64,000 nt of DNA, from assembly GCF_002802965.1 (NCBI RefSeq), contig NZ_NXGA01000001.1, forward strand, positions 2,382,932-2,446,931. Reading direction: 5' to 3'. Of the stretch, positions 1-8,029 are shown piece by piece. The stretch comes from Sporolactobacillus pectinivorans. GTDB taxonomy: Bacteria > Bacillota > Bacilli > Bacillales > Sporolactobacillaceae. The stretch's first letter is position 1. Each line of letters opens with the position of its first letter. Made by a program: the position numbers and the translations under genes. Below the pieces are notes generated by a model. The model was not told the DNA's origin and made no database searches. It saw only the letters and a list, made by a program, of their open reading frames with translations.

Positions 1-109
1 ATCAAAGCGACAGCGGTCCGCGGGATTCCAGCGGACCGACCGCTGTTCCCGTCGAGGCCAGATAAATCGGGCGATCAAACCGCCAGGTCTGTTTTCTTAA
101 TTTACTCAA
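1..109 (-). CDS. spoVAD: Stage V sporulation protein AD, 5' end only (partial, apparent frameshift)
   Basis: A TTG start at 109 follows an AGGAGG ribosome site by eight bases, just after spoVAC. The peptide KQTWRFDRPIY then STGTAVGP matches the start of SpoVAD, part of the SpoVA channel that moves dipicolinic acid into the forespore and out during germination. In frame it meets TGA at 4-2 after 35 codons. The Phe-Asp expected next in SpoVAD is encoded at 6-1 but in another frame, so one base appears to be missing or extra near position 7. The gene runs off the window, so I cannot tell a real frameshift from a sequence error. Family assignment is good; intactness is doubtful. Confidence 0.55.
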
Positions 110-124
110 AAAACACGCCTCCTG

Positions 125-619
125 TCAGAATACCTGCTCGATGAAGAGCCGGACAACGCCAAGCACAGCTGCAGAGACAACGCCAAACACGATGACTTCC
201 CCGGCCAGCGAGAACATGTTGGTGGCAATGCCCAGAACAACGCCTTCGCTTTTATGCTCCAGAGCAGCACTTGTAATCGAATTAGCAAACCCTGTGACTG
301 GCACGATGGATCCGGCACCGGCGAAACGGGCGATTTTATCATAAACGCCAAATCCCGTCATCAAGGCTGAAAGGAGAATAAGCGTTGCCACTGTCGGATT
401 GCCGGCTGACTGTTTGGTAAAATGGAAAAACGAGATATAAAAAGCCTGAATAAACTGGCCGGCCAGGCAAATCAGCCCGCCCGCAAGAAAGGCACGGACA
501 CAATTTGATATGTAGGGAACTTTGGGCTGAAAAGGTTTAATATTTTTACTGTAGTTTTTCGGATCATTAAGCATGTGATCTGCCTCCTCATTAATCTGCT
601 GAAGGATAGTATCTGCCAT
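125..619 (-). CDS. spoVAC: Stage V sporulation protein AC
   Basis: Membrane component of the SpoVA dipicolinate channel of the forespore inner membrane, described in B. subtilis as mechanosensitive. The 164-residue product has the SpoVAC core: NCVRAFLAGGLICLAGQ at about 40, then GNPTVATLILLSALMTGFG and GAGSIVPVTGFANSI, with several hydrophobic segments; the N terminus of about 37 residues is hydrophilic. It lies downstream of sigF, as in B. subtilis, but spoVAA and spoVAB are absent between them. A terminator separates it from sigF, so it probably has its own sigma-G promoter, which I could not place. It is followed by spoVAD after 15 bases. Confidence 0.93.
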   Translation of the reverse strand: MADTILQQINEEADHMLNDPKNYSKNIKPFQPKVPYISNCVRAFLAGGLICLAGQFIQAFYISFFHFTKQSAGNPTVATLILLSALMTGFGVYDKIARFAGAGSIVPVTGFANSITSAALEHKSEGVVLGIATNMFSLAGEVIVFGVVSAAVLGVVRLFIEQVF

Positions 620-701
620 TCCGCAAAAAAATATGAATCAGTAAAACTAAGGTGGACTGGATTCTAGTCAGCTTTAGACCGTTTTCCTTATTTTTAACAG
701 C

Positions 702-733
702 AAAAAAAAGAGACTGCCGGAGAGACAGTCCCA
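702..733 (-). terminator. Intrinsic terminator after sigF
   Basis: On the minus strand GGGACTG and CAGTCTC form a stem around a short loop and are followed by eight T. It ends the spoIIA operon before spoVAC. Confidence 0.7.
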
Positions 734-761
734 GTATAACCTGAGTTTTCCAAGGAATAAC

Positions 762-1520
762 TTATTCAGCCATCTGGCTTTTGATTTCTTCAAGGATCTT
801 CTTTTCCAGCCGCGAGACCTGAACTTGGGAAATACCCAGCCGGGCGGCAACTTCAGTTTGTGTCTGATCTTTGAAATACCGCAGATAAACGATCAGTTTT
901 TCGCGGTCATCGAGTTGCTCCACAGCTTCGCGAATCACCATTTTATCAAACCAGTTTCCGCTTTCTCCATCAGAGATCTGATCGAGGATGGTGATCGGAT
1001 CACCATCATTCTCAAAAACCGTTTCATGGATTGAGGAGGGCGCCCGGATAGCTTCCTGCGAAAGAACAATTTCTTCAGGTGAGAGTTCAAGAGCATCTGC
1101 CAGTTCATGGATTGTCGGATTCCTGCCAAGTTTTTTCGACAGTTCATCCCTCTTCTTCCTGACCTTGATTCCCGTTTCCTTCAATGAACGGCTGACTTTC
1201 ACTGCACCGTCGTCACGGATAAACCGTTGAATCTCGCCGATGATCATCGGAACAGCATAAGTCGAAAACTTCACATCAAACTTCAGATCAAATTTATCAA
1301 CAGATTTGAGCAGTCCGATACAGCCAATCTGGAACAAATCGTCCGGTTCATACCCCCGGTTGACGAAACGCTGGACGACAGACCATACAAGCCTCATGTT
1401 CTTCTGTACCAGGCGGTCCCGCGCATCGTGATCACCGGACTGGCTGCGCTTTATCAGCTGTTTTACCTCTTTGTCATCAAGCAACTGCTCTCTTGCTCCA
1501 ATTTTATGATCAAGCTCCAT
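762..1520 (-). CDS. sigF: Forespore sigma factor SigF
   Basis: First forespore-specific RNA polymerase sigma factor, held inactive by SpoIIAB until SpoIIAA releases it. The product of 252 residues carries region 2 (RLVWSVVQRFVNRGYEPDDL, then FSTYAVPMIIGEIQRFIRDD), region 3 (KVSRSLKETG) and region 4 with a helix-turn-helix (TQTEVAARLGISQVQVSRLE), almost collinear with B. subtilis SigF (255 aa). An ATG two codons upstream (1526) is possible, but the GGGAG site overlapping the end of spoIIAB is only two bases from it and eight from the ATG at 1520, so I chose 1520. Last gene of the spoIIA operon. Confidence 0.96.
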   Translation of the reverse strand: MELDHKIGAREQLLDDKEVKQLIKRSQSGDHDARDRLVQKNMRLVWSVVQRFVNRGYEPDDLFQIGCIGLLKSVDKFDLKFDVKFSTYAVPMIIGEIQRFIRDDGAVKVSRSLKETGIKVRKKRDELSKKLGRNPTIHELADALELSPEEIVLSQEAIRAPSSIHETVFENDGDPITILDQISDGESGNWFDKMVIREAVEQLDDREKLIVYLRYFKDQTQTEVAARLGISQVQVSRLEKKILEEIKSQMAE

Positions 1521-1532
1521 ATGCATGTCTCC

Positions 1533-1973
1533 CTACTTGCATGCCGCTCTGTTATGGCTGACTTCCTTTGTCATAAAGACGGTCGTCCCTTTGCCGACCT
1601 CCGTTTCAATGGTTACATGATCCATGAAATTTTCCATAATTGTAAAACCCATACCGGATCTTTCCAGTTCAGGTTTTGTCGTAAATAGCGGCTGTTTTGC
1701 CTGTTCAACATCTTTGATCCCGATGCCATCATCATGTATGCTCAGGCTGACTGTACCATCTTCCAATTTCACACTGATTTCCACTTTGCCTTTCCCGCTG
1801 TTCTCATAACCATGGATGATGCAGTTGGTGACCGCCTCAGATACAACCGTTTTAATCTCGGTCAGCTCGTCCAACGTTGGATCCAGCTGGGCAGCGAAGG
1901 CAGCCACGGCCACGCGTGCAAAAGATTCATTTTCACCAAGAGCAGAAAATGACAGTGACATTTCGTTCGTCAA
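1533..1973 (-). CDS. spoIIAB: Anti-sigma-F factor and serine kinase
   Basis: Binds and inhibits SigF, and phosphorylates SpoIIAA on serine using ATP. The 146-residue protein has the GHKL ATP-binding fold: N box [13 protein letters not shown] at about 46, DDGIGI at about 82, and the lid plus G2 box [13 protein letters not shown] at about 105. The start is TTG at 1973, directly abutting the spoIIAA stop codon, which fits the conserved N terminus (M-x-N-E-M) and implies translational coupling to spoIIAA. Length equals the B. subtilis protein. Confidence 0.96.
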   Translation of the reverse strand: MTNEMSLSFSALGENESFARVAVAAFAAQLDPTLDELTEIKTVVSEAVTNCIIHGYENSGKGKVEISVKLEDGTVSLSIHDDGIGIKDVEQAKQPLFTTKPELERSGMGFTIMENFMDHVTIETEVGKGTTVFMTKEVSHNRAACK

Positions 1974-2324
1974 TCAAGCCACCCCCAGTGTGTGAAGCGC
2001 ATATTTTTCATCCGTCTCAAGCCGTATAATTTTGAACATTCCGCTGAGTTCAAATAGTCTGCGCACTGCCGGGGAAATGGAGCAGACAACCATTTCCCCT
2101 CCAAGACCCGAGATTTTTTTATAGCGCCCAAGAATAACACCGAGGCCTGAACTATCCATGAATGTCAGATTTCCGAGATTCAGCAAAATATGCTGGACCA
2201 TCTCTTCATCCATCAAAGCATTGACTCTTGCCCGCAGATCATCTGCCGTGTGATGGTCCAGCTCGCCTTCAAGCCTGATGCAGAGTACTCCGTTTTTAAC
2301 TTCCAGATCCGTTTTCAAACTCAT
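1974..2324 (-). CDS. spoIIAA: Anti-sigma-F factor antagonist (STAS domain)
   Basis: Partner-switch protein: when dephosphorylated by SpoIIE it displaces SigF from SpoIIAB. A single STAS domain of 116 residues includes the phosphorylation loop D57-S58-S59-G60-L61-G62; Ser58 is the expected phosphosite. It is the first gene of the operon, with an AGGAG-type ribosome site just upstream. The 206-base gap to dacF holds a candidate sigma-H promoter. Confidence 0.96.
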   Translation of the reverse strand: MSLKTDLEVKNGVLCIRLEGELDHHTADDLRARVNALMDEEMVQHILLNLGNLTFMDSSGLGVILGRYKKISGLGGEMVVCSISPAVRRLFELSGMFKIIRLETDEKYALHTLGVA

Positions 2325-2429
2325 TCCTGATCTCTCCTCCCCTTAAAGGGACATCTGTCTTTGCAAATCTACGAAACTTCACTCATACAACCTTTGGCTA
2401 TTCACCAAAATCAACGGCTTCGTCTTTCA

Positions 2430-2459
2430 AATTTCTCCGCCGCTCTTTCAGTCTCCTGC
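2430..2459 (-). promoter_or_regulatory. Candidate sigma-H promoter of spoIIA
   Basis: On the minus strand GCAGGAGAC is followed after 12 bases by GGAGAAATT, resembling the sigma-H elements RnAGGAwWW and RnnGAATww with a mismatch in the -10. It lies about 105 bases before spoIIAA, where B. subtilis has its sigma-H promoter. A second GAAT-type -10 occurs near 2484 but its AGGA partner is too far away. Confidence 0.35.
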
Positions 2460-2530
2460 ATGCCGCCAAAACTAGTGCTGATTCGGCAAAATAAATGAAA
2501 TGAACATCCTTCATGTATAGAGAAACAACA

Positions 2531-3703
2531 TTATTTTGTTAGAATCGTTCCTGACACCCTCTTGAACAGCTGCCACCAGGATGCCCGTTTAACAGTTTCC
2601 TTAACGATCAGTGGTGTTTCCGAAATCAACTGGCCTTTTTGGGTAATTTTATAATAACCGACAACGGTACCAGCTTTAATCGGTGCCTGAAGTGTGCCAT
2701 TTAGTTCCGCTTTTTTCTCGAGGCCTTGTGCATGATCACCTTTTTTCAAGAGCAGGACAGCCGGTTTTTCAGTGACAACCGGAACCTTGCCATGATCACC
2801 TTTATTGACATTAGCAATCGCTACCGTTTTGTTTTTATCCAGTAATTTCTTTGTCGTATAGGTTGCAAAAGCTTGGTCCATTAACCCTGCAACTTCTTTA
2901 TTGCGCTCCTTAGGTGTCTCGGCGCCCATCACGACAGCAATCACACGCATACCGTTTCGCTTTGCTGTTGCAGTCAGGCAATATTTTGCCTCATTCGTAA
3001 ATCCCGTCTTCATGCCATCCGCTCCGGGATAGGTCTTAATTAATTTGTTTGTATTAACCAGCCAGAATTTCTGATCCGTATTCTCACGGAGGTAATCTTC
3101 ATACTTTGAAGTATAGCCGAACACTTTCTCATAGCCTGCAAGAGCACGTGCCATAATCGCCATATCATGGGCCGTTGTGTAATGATTTTTTACTGGAAGG
3201 CCGGTCGGGTTCTCAAAATGTGTATGTGTGAGGCCGAGCTGCTTCGCCTCCTGATTCATTTGTCCGACAAATGCTTTTTCCGATCCGGCGATGAACTCTG
3301 CCATCGCCACGGATGCATCATTTCCGGAGGCGATAGCGATGGCTTTCAGCATCTCGTTGACAGTCATTGTTTCACCTGGTTCCAGAAACACCTGTGATCC
3401 GCCCATCGATGCTGCATGCTCGCTGACACTGACCTTGTCGTTCAACGAAATCTGATGGCTACTCAGTGCTTTGAATATCAGCAATAGTGTCATAACTTTG
3501 GTCATGCTGGCCGGCGGCAGTTCCTTATCCGCATTTCTTTGGTAGAGGATATCCCCTGTCTCCTGTTCGATGACAATCGCCGACCTGGCGCTGCTCTTAT
3601 TGTCATCGTTTGCTTTGTTCGTTTCAGCAGAAGCAATGCCGGCTGGGCCCATTATTGCGAACAGGAGAACCGTACATATAAACCATGTATAAAATGCCTT
3701 CAT
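2531..3703 (-). CDS. dacF: D-alanyl-D-alanine carboxypeptidase (DacF)
   Basis: Class A low-molecular-weight penicillin-binding protein that trims the terminal D-Ala of peptidoglycan; DacF acts on spore cortex during forespore development. The 390-residue product has a cleavable signal peptide (hydrophobic residues 5-25), the SxxK motif S-M-T-K at about 67, S-G-N at about 126, K-T-G in GMKTGFT at about 230, and a C-terminal PBP5-type beta domain ending in an amphipathic segment. Start ATG has AAGGAGG upstream. It sits immediately upstream of spoIIAA as in B. subtilis, and a sigma-F-like promoter precedes it. Confidence 0.93.
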   Translation of the reverse strand: MKAFYTWFICTVLLFAIMGPAGIASAETNKANDDNKSSARSAIVIEQETGDILYQRNADKELPPASMTKVMTLLLIFKALSSHQISLNDKVSVSEHAASMGGSQVFLEPGETMTVNEMLKAIAIASGNDASVAMAEFIAGSEKAFVGQMNQEAKQLGLTHTHFENPTGLPVKNHYTTAHDMAIMARALAGYEKVFGYTSKYEDYLRENTDQKFWLVNTNKLIKTYPGADGMKTGFTNEAKYCLTATAKRNGMRVIAVVMGAETPKERNKEVAGLMDQAFATYTTKKLLDKNKTVAIANVNKGDHGKVPVVTEKPAVLLLKKGDHAQGLEKKAELNGTLQAPIKAGTVVGYYKITQKGQLISETPLIVKETVKRASWWQLFKRVSGTILTK

Positions 3704-3731
3704 GAATCTACCTCCTTACGATTATCCTTAC

Positions 3732-3760
3732 CATTCTTTCCATTATCGGTGCTTTTATAC
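3732..3760 (-). promoter_or_regulatory. Candidate sigma-F promoter of dacF
   Basis: On the minus strand GTATA (-35) is followed after 14 bases by GGAAAGAATG, which fits the sigma-F -10 consensus GGnnAnAhTR; the spacer is about one base shorter than usual. The predicted leader is about 20 bases and contains AAGGAGG. dacF is a known forespore gene, so the match makes sense. Confidence 0.5.
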
Positions 3761-3919
3761 CGGGAAATACGAGAAAGAAAACGAGACAAAATGCATTTTT
3801 TCTCCCCTAGTTCCTAGAGAAAATACGGCACGTTCAAATGATCCTTGACAGTCTGCAAACCTCTTTCTATAATCTAAATAATTTGATGAGCGGATTCTGC
3901 CGGCGCGAAGTGGATCAAC

Positions 3920-4036
3920 ATGAATGAATTAAATACAAGAAATTCATCCCCGCTCGTTCTTAAGGCAGTTGAATGGTTAAAAGATGGGCCGATTACTACC
4001 TATACGACAAAATACAAATCATGGAAAGTTCTCTGA
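3920..4036 (+). CDS. Possible 38-residue ORF, unknown
   Basis: Frame from ATG 3920 to TGA 4034 encodes a peptide containing LVLKAVEWLKDGPITTYTTK. I do not recognise it. The ribosome site is weak (AAGTGG) and it could be a gene remnant. Apart from it and the dacF promoter, the 376-base gap 3704-4079 shows nothing I can name. Confidence 0.2.
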   Translation: MNELNTRNSSPLVLKAVEWLKDGPITTYTTKYKSWKVL

Positions 4037-4079
4037 TACGGAAATTCATAATAACACAATAAAAAGAGATGAAAATCCA

Positions 4080-4880
4080 ATGGACGCTGTAGTTTTCGAC
4101 TTAGACGGGACATTGTTAAACTCAGACAAGAAAGTCAGTGAAAGAAATTTACGGGCCATCAGAGCGATTAATATAAGGCGAATTCCAATCATTATAGCGA
4201 CTGCGCGCCCCCCCAGATCTGTAAAGCAAATTCTCCCAGAAGAAATTCAGTCATCAGCAATCATGGTTTATTATAATGGCGCAATGATTGTCAGTAAGTC
4301 ATTAAAAATTCACGATCATTTCCCCATCGACTCAAAGATCAGTGCGGCTATCATTGAGTATTTGATGAAAACAGAGCCTGAGCATGCTTTGTCTGTTGAA
4401 GTGGAAGATCGCTGGTACAGTTATCAGAATCTGGATTATAGAGCCGAGATGAATATAGCGAACAATCCTGAACAAATCGATTTAGAAACACTAAAAAAAA
4501 TCAGCCCGACAAAAATTCTGGCGTCACACTTGAACTCACCTTTGTCATTCGGCAACAAATTCGCAGGTCAGGTCAATATCATCAATACGGATTCAAACCA
4601 ATTGACACAAATCATGAAGCTTAATATTTCCAAGGAGCATGCCCTTTCACTTCTGTCCAGGAAACTTCGTCTATCCCTCGATAAAGTTGTTGCCTTCGGC
4701 GATGATTTTAACGATATGGGATTATTTAAACGGTGCGGTTATCCTGTCGCAATGGGGAATGCCATACACGAATTAAAATGTCTTGCAGCGGAAGTTACTG
4801 ATTCCAACGATCACGATGGAGTGGCTAAAACACTTGAAAAATTAATGGGCAAAAATCCCAGCATTAATTCTCGATCATAA
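4080..4880 (+). CDS. Cof-type HAD-superfamily phosphatase
   Basis: Haloacid dehalogenase superfamily hydrolase, Cof subfamily, which in Bacillus dephosphorylates sugar phosphates or flavin mononucleotide; the substrate here is unknown. The 266-residue product has motif I FDLDGTLLNSD at residue 5, motif II in IIIATARPP (a Thr-Ala after the small hydrophobic run), a conserved Lys region, and motif III GDDFNDMG near 220. The frame is open 32 codons further upstream, but motif I sits right after the ATG at 4080, which is where the family begins. It stands alone on the plus strand and ends at a bidirectional terminator. Confidence 0.85.
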   Translation: MDAVVFDLDGTLLNSDKKVSERNLRAIRAINIRRIPIIIATARPPRSVKQILPEEIQSSAIMVYYNGAMIVSKSLKIHDHFPIDSKISAAIIEYLMKTEPEHALSVEVEDRWYSYQNLDYRAEMNIANNPEQIDLETLKKISPTKILASHLNSPLSFGNKFAGQVNIINTDSNQLTQIMKLNISKEHALSLLSRKLRLSLDKVVAFGDDFNDMGLFKRCGYPVAMGNAIHELKCLAAEVTDSNDHDGVAKTLEKLMGKNPSINSRS

Positions 4881-4903
4881 CTAGTAATAAACTGTTGAAA
4901 TCG

Positions 4904-4941
4904 AAAAGGCCGGAATGAGCGTCCCTCTCATCCGGCCTTTT
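4904..4941. terminator. Bidirectional terminator
   Basis: AAAGGCCGGA-TGAG pairs with CTCA-TCCGGCCTTT around a short loop, with A and T tracts on either side. It serves the convergent HAD phosphatase gene and the purine nucleoside phosphorylase gene. Confidence 0.85.
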
Positions 4942-4961
4942 AAATTTTCTAGAAATAAAAA

Positions 4962-5771
4962 TTATATGTTTTTCACAATGCCCTTTACTAAACGGGTAAA
5001 GTTTTCCTTGACACGGTCCGCAGTCTCCATGACCTCTGTGTGGGACAGCGGCTGATCCAGAATTCCACTGGCCATATTCGTAATACAGGAAATGCCGAGA
5101 ACTTGTAACCTGCCATGGCGGGCGGCAATGACTTCCGGAACAGTCGACATACCTACCGCGTCGGCTCCCATGACCCGCATCATACGGATTTCTGCCGGTG
5201 TTTCATACTGCGGGCCGGGCGTTGCCAGATACACGCCCTCTCTGATCTTGACACTAAGTTGATCTGCTTCTTTTTTTGCCAGATCAATCAAAGACGGATC
5301 GTAGGAAGCAGACATATCCGGAAAGCGGGGTCCGATCAGGTCATCATTCGGACCGATCAGCGGGCTGCCGCCCAGCATGTTGATGTGATCATGAATCAGC
5401 ATCAGATCTCCTGGTGAGTAGTTCAGATTAATCCCGCCTGCTGCATTTGTCACAATCAACGTCCGAATGCCGAGTCCCTTCATCACTTCAACAGGAAACG
5501 CTACTTGTTTTAAAGAATAACCTTCATAATGGTGGTAGCGCCCCTGCATCGCGATGACTGATTTGCCCTCAAGCCCGCCGATCACGAATTGACCTTTGTG
5601 TCCCTTGACCGTTGGCTCAGGGAAGTAAGGTAATGATTGATATGGAACGCGGTCGGCAGAAGTAATTTCCTCCGCCAGATCACCCAGTCCCGATCCGAGA
5701 ATCAGCCCGATCTCAGGAATCTGCTTCGTTTTCCTGCCTATTGCTTCTAAAACTTCTTCAATGTGACTCAT
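4962..5771 (-). CDS. punA: Purine nucleoside phosphorylase (trimeric type)
   Basis: Phosphorolysis of guanosine, inosine and deoxy forms to free base plus (deoxy)ribose 1-phosphate in purine salvage. The 269-residue protein carries the type I PNP features: LGSGLG near 26 (phosphate loop), the GRYHHYEGY segment near 82, TNAAGGIN near 112 and GMSTVPEVIAARH near 215. The ATG at 5771 is preceded at eight bases by GGAG and is preferred over the ATG at 5777. In B. subtilis this gene (pupG) sits beside drm and xerD; here drm is missing and the gene follows the xerD homologue by 36 bases on the same strand. The hexameric-type DeoD is encoded separately at 14982. Confidence 0.93.
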   Translation of the reverse strand: MSHIEEVLEAIGRKTKQIPEIGLILGSGLGDLAEEITSADRVPYQSLPYFPEPTVKGHKGQFVIGGLEGKSVIAMQGRYHHYEGYSLKQVAFPVEVMKGLGIRTLIVTNAAGGINLNYSPGDLMLIHDHINMLGGSPLIGPNDDLIGPRFPDMSASYDPSLIDLAKKEADQLSVKIREGVYLATPGPQYETPAEIRMMRVMGADAVGMSTVPEVIAARHGRLQVLGISCITNMASGILDQPLSHTEVMETADRVKENFTRLVKGIVKNI

Positions 5772-5807
5772 TTCCATCTCTCCACTCGCTGATCATTATC
5801 CAAGCTC

Positions 5808-6713
5808 TTACATCGTCGCCCGCGGATGAAAACGGGAATAAATATCTCTTAACGGACGCTTCGCCCTGCCGGGGAACCTGCGGGCGGCCAGTGTTTTTTC
5901 CCTGCCCATCAATTCCTCCACTGATTCCAGATCAGCGCCTCTTTCAAGAAGATGGGCGGCCAGCGTCTGCCTGAGTGTCTCGGGTGAAAGTGGGGTCCTA
6001 ATGCCGCCAAGTGTTGCATTTTGCTTTAAAATCTTCCAGACACCCTGCCTAGTCAGCCGCTTTTTCTGCCTGTTAAAAAAGAGGGGCTGTTCTCCGCTGT
6101 CGATCTGCTGTTTGTTTCTTACTGCCGTTATGTAGATTGCTAATGCCTTCTGTGAGGGCACGCCTATTGGGATAATTCTTTCCTTCCCGCGGGTACCTTT
6201 ACAGCTGACAAAACCAAGATTCAGATTCAAATCATGGATATCCAGCCGAATCAGTTCAGATACCCGCATGCCTGTCGCATATAGAAGTTCAAGCATCGCC
6301 CTGTCGCGTTTTCCGGTATCCGATTTCTGATCCGCAGCATTAAGGAGCGTCTTCACTTCCTCAATCGTCAAAACTTTAGGAGGCTGTATCTTTATTTTAG
6401 GCACTTCCATCGTGATGGTCGGATCAGTATCGGCAAAATGATTGCGGCACAAAAAATGATGAAAATTACGGATGGATGCTGCTTTTCTGGCAATCGTGGC
6501 AGAAGAATTTCCGATATCTTTCAACCAATAAAGATAATTGGCAGCCACAATTTCTGTCACTTTCGCCCAGACTGTAAAACCTGCTTTTTCATCCAGAAAG
6601 TAGGCATATTGTTTCAGATCGCTCCGATAAGCGTCCAGCGTATTCGCCGAAAGCCTGTGTTCATTGCTTAATTCCGTCAGAAAATCATCGATTTGCTCCT
6701 GCATGACTCTCAT
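5808..6713 (-). CDS. xerD: XerD-family tyrosine recombinase with degenerate catalytic site
   Basis: By length (301 aa), position before fur and sequence this is the chromosome-dimer-resolution recombinase XerD (RipX). The N-terminal SAM-like domain (to about 105) and the catalytic core are collinear with XerD. R150 (in ATGMRVSEL), K172 and R248 are present. However the first catalytic His of HxxR is Glu245, the second His (normally in LGH) is Arg271, and the residue nine later, where the Tyr nucleophile belongs, is Phe280. No indel explains this: the conserved tail DIYSRFHPRA follows in frame. As written it cannot cut DNA. The start overlaps the yqzK stop by four bases. A functional recombinase must be supplied elsewhere, or this protein has another role. 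Confidence 0.85.
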   Translation of the reverse strand: MRVMQEQIDDFLTELSNEHRLSANTLDAYRSDLKQYAYFLDEKAGFTVWAKVTEIVAANYLYWLKDIGNSSATIARKAASIRNFHHFLCRNHFADTDPTITMEVPKIKIQPPKVLTIEEVKTLLNAADQKSDTGKRDRAMLELLYATGMRVSELIRLDIHDLNLNLGFVSCKGTRGKERIIPIGVPSQKALAIYITAVRNKQQIDSGEQPLFFNRQKKRLTRQGVWKILKQNATLGGIRTPLSPETLRQTLAAHLLERGADLESVEELMGREKTLAARRFPGRAKRPLRDIYSRFHPRATM

Positions 6714-6961
6714 TCTCCATCTCTTAAAAATTCCAGCACTCTCTGAGAAATTGAATCAAAACCCGTTCCCATATCTCCCGTATGAACATTCCCATAATAT
6801 CGGGTCACTTTGATAGCGCCGTTCCCGGGATTTTCATACCGATGAACGTGGACTAAATGCTGATCAATCCAATTCATCCCCAGATAGAAAACCGCCGTCA
6901 AAAAAATAAAGACCAAAAACATTTTTGAGATATTCGCAGCTTTCCTCAAAGATTCCTTCAT
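6710..6961 (-). CDS. yqzK: YqzK-like membrane protein (DUF4227)
   Basis: Small protein of 83 residues with one N-terminal membrane segment (about residues 12-30) and the DUF4227 signature HRYENPGNGAIKV near 40. Function unknown. In B. subtilis yqzK lies between fur and xerD, exactly as here, and its stop overlaps the xerD start (ATGA). Confidence 0.82.
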   Translation of the reverse strand: MKESLRKAANISKMFLVFIFLTAVFYLGMNWIDQHLVHVHRYENPGNGAIKVTRYYGNVHTGDMGTGFDSISQRVLEFLRDGE

Positions 6962-7195
6962 AATATGATCGCCCCAGTCTGCGCGGCCCGTATATTCTGC
7001 CTAATCATAGAATATGCATGGACCTGGGACAATCATGCGGATTGAATAAATCACGGCCACAAAATATTCAGCTGAAAACTGCCTTCCTGACGTTTGACTG
7101 AAACACACTAAATTTTAAAAATCTCAATGAGCGCCATGTGAAAAGTTTCTTAATTGTTACTATTCCATTGTAGCTTTTCTGCTTCAAGTAGAAAA

Positions 7196-7224
7196 GTAAA
7201 AAAGCAGCCTCAATCAGGCCGCTT
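7196..7224 (-). terminator. Intrinsic terminator after fur
   Basis: Minus-strand stem AAGCGGCCT / AGGCTGCTT with a five-base loop and one G-T type mismatch, followed by a T tract. The rest of the 285-base gap 6962-7246 shows no gene. Confidence 0.7.
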
Positions 7225-7246
7225 CTTGAAAACAATACTCTGTGTA

Positions 7247-7747
7247 TTATACTTTTTCAACTTCAGGTTCTGCATTCGGATTCTGCCCTGAGAGACTTTC
7301 CTCTTTGTGCTTTTCAAGGCAACGATGGCAGATACCATGAAAAGTCAGCCGATGATCCTTGACTTTGAAGTGCCACCTTCGTTCGACAACCTTTTCAACT
7401 TCACCCAGGAGATCTTCCTGAATCTCATCGACCGCTCCACATTCGATGCAGACAAGGTGATGATGAAAGTGATTGGCACCTTCACGGCGAAGATCGTATC
7501 GCGAAACCCCATCGCCAAAGTTGATTTTATCCACGACTTTCAGTTCAGTCAATAATTCCAATGTTCTGTACACCGTTGCCAGACCAATCTCAGGCGCCTT
7601 TTCCTTAACCAGAAGATATACATCTTCCGCACTCAGATGATCCTGTTCGTTCTCAAGCAGCACTCTGACTGTTGCTTCCCGCTGAGGTGTCAGTTTGTAT
7701 TTTTGCGCATGCAGCTGTTTCTTGATTCGATTGATTCTGCCTTCCAT
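7247..7747 (-). CDS. fur: Ferric uptake regulator Fur
   Basis: Iron-responsive repressor of uptake genes. The 166-residue product has the N-terminal winged helix (KLTPQREATVRVLL near 15, then GLATVYRTLELL near 55), the His-rich metal motif HFHHHLVCIECG near 92 and the second CxxC (C-H-R-C) near 137. Start ATG at 7747 is preceded by GGGGGGTGG; the longer open frame upstream encodes an unlikely hydrophobic extension. The paired AT-rich inverted repeats upstream could be Fur or PerR operators. Fur rather than PerR or Zur is inferred from position between xerD/yqzK and spoIIM. Confidence 0.92.
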   Translation of the reverse strand: MEGRINRIKKQLHAQKYKLTPQREATVRVLLENEQDHLSAEDVYLLVKEKAPEIGLATVYRTLELLTELKVVDKINFGDGVSRYDLRREGANHFHHHLVCIECGAVDEIQEDLLGEVEKVVERRWHFKVKDHRLTFHGICHRCLEKHKEESLSGQNPNAEPEVEKV

Positions 7748-7859
7748 ACAAACCACCCCCCAAAACAAACTTATCCGAAACATGATCATATACATTATTC
7801 AACAATCAGCCAAGGAATTGACTGACAAAACTTCATTTAGCCATAGGAAAAATTCATTG

Positions 7860-7929
7860 ATTATAAAAAAATTATAATCCCTGCCACAGTATGTGTCAAT
7901 GATAAATAAAATGATTATAAAATTATAAT
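7860..7929. promoter_or_regulatory. Two AT-rich inverted repeats upstream of fur
   Basis: ATTATAA-AAAAA-TTATAAT at 7860-7878 and ATTATAA-AA-TTATAAT at 7914-7929 are two copies of the same inverted half-sites with different spacing. Fur-family operators are built from TTATAAT/ATTATAA halves, so auto- or PerR control of fur is a reasonable reading, but the halves are in the opposite order to a standard PerR box. Confidence 0.35.
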
Positions 7930-8029
7930 AAATTTATTTTGAGAATGAAGAATAAGCCTATCCTGTTAAGTCTTAATCAAATTTCATTATCAATTAAATA
8001 CAACTGCCATCTGTATCGATGATTAGAAA

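Noticed and set aside
2470..2510. AAGGATGT ... GCCGAATCA as sigma-H promoter of spoIIA
   Set aside because: Both elements look good but the 16-base spacing is about four bases too long; a better-spaced though weaker candidate lies at 2430-2459.
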